Assembly (NCBI GenBank): GCA_023230525.1
Contig: JALNXE010000095.1
Location: 1 to 16,572 of the forward strand
Direction: 5' to 3'
From: Desulfobulbaceae bacterium
GTDB lineage: Bacteria; Desulfobacterota; Desulfobulbia; Desulfobulbales; SURF-16
Length of the DNA: 16,572 nucleotides
Shown: piece by piece, positions 14,475 through 16,572 of the stretch
Numbering within the stretch: position 1 is the stretch's first letter
Layout of the letters: the number at the start of each line of letters is the position of its first letter
The notes under the pieces: model-generated
What the model was told of the DNA's origin: nothing
Seen by the model: only the letters and a program-made list of their open reading frames with translations
The model's database searches: none
Made by a program: the position numbers and the translations under genes

Positions 14475-14737
14475 GAAAAAAAATGTTAGGTTTTTTTAGG
14501 CGAAAAACAACAAAACATAGAATAATCCTATAGCAGCACTACCATGTTTCCCACACCTGCGGACCCGGTGTTCCAAGCGGCTGGTTTAATTGCCGATAAC
14601 GGTAGCAAATCCGCTCCTCGGATATCACTTACTATGCATGTTTACGGGAATTTCATGCCTGAATAGACCCCCATAGCCCGTTTCTACCCTGAAAAGCGCT
14701 TTTCGCGGGTGTCTCTGAGTAGCGGAAATCTCAGGGA
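14475..14737. other. Intergenic region between the ATPase gene and the riboswitch promoter
   Basis: About 260 bases. It holds a perfect 14-base palindrome GAAAAGCGCTTTTC (14691-14704) and an imperfect inverted repeat TCTCTGAG/CTCAGGGA near 14711-14736, just beyond the ATPase stop. These could form a weak terminator for the ATPase transcript, but neither has a clear T-run on that strand. No gene seen. Confidence 0.4.
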
Positions 14738-16060
14738 CTATAGGATTGATTCCGGCAGATCGAGCAGGAACCGCCAGACTGGAACCACCTCTATGGTCCC
14801 ACTTCCGACATCGATCCGCTCATCTTCGTTGCGGGTCACGAGAGTGCCGGTCGTGAGACCCAATTCGGTCATCGCCTCGCTTAAAGCCATCGTCTCCCGC
14901 TTCCGCGTTTGCGGCTCGGCCAGGGATTCGCACACCTGGACCAGCATTCTTTGCCCTGACGCAGGATTCGCGGCAGGGAGGATGAAATCGACCTCACGAC
15001 CAGTCCTGGTCTTGTAATAGTATATTTCCGGGCGCAGACGCCGAAGCGCCGTGAAAACGAGGTTCTCCAGGAGATGTCCGGTGTTGACCAGAATCCCCGA
15101 CGACACCGAGGTGACCAGCGCATGATCGATGCAGTAGACCTTTTTCGGATTGGTGTTGCTGCGCGCCAGCGACGCATCAAATATCCGCACGGTAAACAGG
15201 AAATAGGCATCCTCGAACCATTCCAGATAGTCGGATACCGCGGACTTGGGGGCCTTGTGGCCCAGCGCCTTGAGATACCCCGTGAGACTGTTGACGGAGT
15301 AGAGCGAGGCAGTGTTGTCAACCAGCCAATGCCCCAGATCGGTCAGTGCCTTTGGGTGGGAAACGTCGTGGCGCTCGATCAGGTCCCGAAACAAAATGGC
15401 ATGAAAGTATTCCTGATGGGTCTTGATCCGTAAGCGAGGGCCAAGGCCGGCAACCTCGGGAAAACCGCCGGTCTCCCAGTATTCCGCAAAGGCCTTCCGG
15501 ATAAGAAGCCGTTTCTTCGTCGATAGCGCGCCCTCGCTCTCAATTTGTTTGTAGTCCAGGAATTCCCGGAACGAAAACGGAAACATTTCCCATGACAACG
15601 CCCGCCCGCGCATCTGCGTGGCAATCTCCTTCGAGAGCATCCTGGCCGACGAACCCGTGAGATACACCTCGCATTTTTCCGTACGCATCAGCCGGTCGAC
15701 GAATGGCTCCCACCCGGGAGCCGCCTGGATTTCGTCGAAAAAACAATAGATTGTCTCGGTGTTTTTTTTCTCCGGGTAAATAGAGTAGTATGCCTCGGTA
15801 ATCAGCCAGAGGTTGTCCTGACGCAGATTGTGAAGACGGTCATCGAAAAAATTCAGATGCAGGACATTTTCTCGCTGGACCCCGCTTGAGAGAAGCCGAT
15901 CCATGATCTGGAACATGCAGGTCGATTTGCCGCTTCGCCGCACCCCGATGCAGACTGCGGCTTTGCCGTGAACTGCTTCGATACGCAAACGCCTGGGCAC
16001 CCCGGTCTCCAGCTTGCTTTCCTGAAAATCCAGGATAATGGATTTGATCGTCTCTATCAT
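14738..16060 (-). CDS. AAA ATPase with DUF4143 C-terminal domain
   Basis: A 440-residue cytoplasmic P-loop ATPase of the AAA_14/DUF4143 group. Walker A is GVRRSGKST (39-47), Walker B IYCFFDEI (104-111, with Asp109 and Glu110), and LTGSSAR (134-140) is a sensor-like strand. MRGRALSWEMFPFSFREF (150-167) is the conserved segment that follows in this family. The C-terminal half contains GREVDFILP, resembling a PD-(D/E)XK-like nuclease core motif, and MLVQVCESL. Members occur widely as stand-alone, often horizontally spread genes; their cellular role is not established. ATG 16058-16060 is chosen because AGGGG lies 7 bases upstream. The longest frame would begin at a TTG that is part of the promoter -35 box, and an ATG at 16076-16078 is a second option. 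It is monocistronic as far as visible. Confidence 0.88.
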   Translation of the reverse strand: MIETIKSIILDFQESKLETGVPRRLRIEAVHGKAAVCIGVRRSGKSTCMFQIMDRLLSSGVQRENVLHLNFFDDRLHNLRQDNLWLITEAYYSIYPEKKNTETIYCFFDEIQAAPGWEPFVDRLMRTEKCEVYLTGSSARMLSKEIATQMRGRALSWEMFPFSFREFLDYKQIESEGALSTKKRLLIRKAFAEYWETGGFPEVAGLGPRLRIKTHQEYFHAILFRDLIERHDVSHPKALTDLGHWLVDNTASLYSVNSLTGYLKALGHKAPKSAVSDYLEWFEDAYFLFTVRIFDASLARSNTNPKKVYCIDHALVTSVSSGILVNTGHLLENLVFTALRRLRPEIYYYKTRTGREVDFILPAANPASGQRMLVQVCESLAEPQTRKRETMALSEAMTELGLTTGTLVTRNEDERIDVGSGTIEVVPVWRFLLDLPESIL

Positions 16061-16111
16061 CGCGGCGCCCCTGGGCATAATTATTCCCGATTCACTCCTC
16101 ATCCGGTCATA

Positions 16112-16141
16112 ATTATTTCCAGAATTACCAATAAGTGTCAA
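16112..16141 (-). promoter_or_regulatory. Sigma70-type promoter of the ATPase gene
   Basis: Minus strand: a perfect TTGACA (16136-16141) and AATAAT (16112-16117) separated by 18 bases, about 50 bases upstream of the preferred start codon. Confidence 0.75.
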
Positions 16142-16273
16142 TAAAAATTACCGGGATAAACTTCGCCAAGGCCCTTCCAGCAAAGCCCTCCTCCCCACCT
16201 GTCATCAAGTTAGGCCCAAGACCTTTGCTCTACCGCGCTGTCGGTGCCTCAAATGCTACCAAAAACCTGCCAA

Positions 16274-16323
16274 GCAAACAGGTAATGCGACAATATGCCG
16301 CCTTGCAAATGCAATTTTTTCCT
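16274..16323 (+). repeat. Dispersed repeat A, copy 2
   Basis: Matches 2425-2474 with few differences over about 50 bases, including an identical ATGCGACAATATGCCGCCTT block and the T-run at the end. Same orientation as the other copies. Confidence 0.75.
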
Positions 16324-16367
16324 TAGGGACTTCGAAGTTATAAAAGTACCGTTTATCTTTGCCGGCA

Positions 16368-16390
16368 TGCCAGCATGTTTTTAGCTGGCA
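16368..16390. repeat. Hairpin attached to repeat B copy 3
   Basis: TGCCAGC (16368-16374) and GCTGGCA (16384-16390) form a perfect 7-bp stem with a 9-base loop. It lies at the same relative position to repeat B copy 3 as the 4204-4222 hairpin does to copy 2. Confidence 0.65.
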
Positions 16391-16405
16391 TCCAGCTGAT
16401 GGACG

Positions 16406-16464
16406 GGATTTCGGCTAACCCCCATCTCCGCAAGCGGGAACAACGAACAATGAAAGTCTCGTAC
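16406..16464 (-). repeat. Dispersed repeat B, copy 3
   Basis: Its reverse complement reads ACGAGACTTTCATTG, TTGTTCCCGCTTGCGGAG and ATGGGGGTTAGCCGAAATCC, nearly the same as 4117-4176. Confidence 0.75.
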
Positions 16465-16568
16465 CGTAGATACTATGTATAAGCGCGTACGATTTGCGCA
16501 AAACGGGCCGCGCTGTTAAGCTTGTTTTCCAAACAATTAACCAGAACCATTCCAAAAGGAGACAAGCC

Positions 16569-16572
16569 ATGG
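16569..16572 (+). CDS. Start of the next gene (first codon only)
   Basis: The window ends on an ATG (16569-16571) preceded at 7 bases by AAAAGGAG (16554-16561), an excellent ribosome binding site. Nothing can be said about the product. Confidence 0.6.

Larger units (their letters stand above)
16142..16568. other. Intergenic region with repeats before the next gene
   Basis: About 430 bases between divergent genes. It contains repeat A copy 2 (16274-16323), a hairpin (16368-16390), repeat B copy 3 (16406-16464, minus orientation) and the ribosome binding site of the next gene. No coding capacity is evident. Confidence 0.6.

Noticed and set aside
14118..14489. 123-codon plus-strand open frame over the riboswitch
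   Set aside because: It spans the aptamer and terminator in antisense; the RNA structure explains the sequence conservation.
16061..16141. Longer ATPase beginning at a TTG at 16139-16141
   Set aside because: That TTG is part of the TTGACA -35 box, and the added residues do not resemble the family N-terminus; a better ribosome binding site lies before 16058-16060.

Overview
The window looks like a chromosomal stretch from a Gram-negative, deltaproteobacterial-type (Desulfobacterota-like) bacterium. The grounds are indirect: GDP-fucose synthesis genes, large exported proteins carrying a two-cysteine dockerin-like EF-hand module, a GEMM/c-di-GMP-I riboswitch, REP-like intergenic palindromes and an orphan secreted ComEA-like protein. 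No rRNA, tRNA, CRISPR array or intact insertion sequence was seen.

Layout, left to right. (1) 2-1423 (+): the 3' end of gmd followed 3 bases later by fcl, the two-step route from GDP-mannose to GDP-L-fucose and probably the end of a surface-polysaccharide operon. (2) 1624-2248 (-): a type II toxin-antitoxin module (RelE-like toxin with a zinc-ribbon-like four-cysteine insertion, plus a small antitoxin) behind a good sigma70-type promoter. (3) 2297-2474: intergenic repeats. (4) 2595-7459 (+): three exported proteins, namely a dockerin-like/Fn3/Ig/PKD protein, a lipoprotein, and a large secreted protein with a zinc-phospholipase-C-like domain. A composite REP-like repeat island sits between the first two. 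(5) 7640-7938 (+): a small exported helix-hairpin-helix (ComEA-like) protein with a clean terminator. (6) 8393-9366 (+): an AT-rich pair ending in an AbiEii-type nucleotidyltransferase toxin, with an unrecognised 113-residue partner that is probably the antitoxin. (7) 9492-14474 (-): promoter, c-di-GMP-I riboswitch, intrinsic terminator, exported protein of unknown function, 1180-residue exported RHS/YD-repeat protein with a variable C-terminal tail, and a four-helix membrane protein that is a candidate immunity protein. (8) 14738-16141 (-): an AAA ATPase with a DUF4143 C-terminus behind its own promoter. (9) 16274-16572: repeat copies and the ribosome binding site and start codon of the next gene.

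The most interesting unit is region 7. The leader on the minus strand has the diagnostic conserved blocks of a c-di-GMP-I aptamer. It is followed by a 13-bp-stem terminator whose 5' arm is perfectly complementary to the aptamer's 3' strand. The genes behind it form a polymorphic-toxin-like operon. This suggests that an RHS surface or contact-dependent effector and its candidate immunity protein are controlled by the motile/sessile second messenger. Two G8 homopolymers in the candidate immunity gene add a possible phase-variation layer.

A second theme is dispersed intergenic repeats. One family has a conserved ~60-base module followed by a hairpin whose two arms differ between copies but keep pairing. 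Another has three copies, all on the plus strand, with a GCGACAATWTGCC core and a T-rich end.
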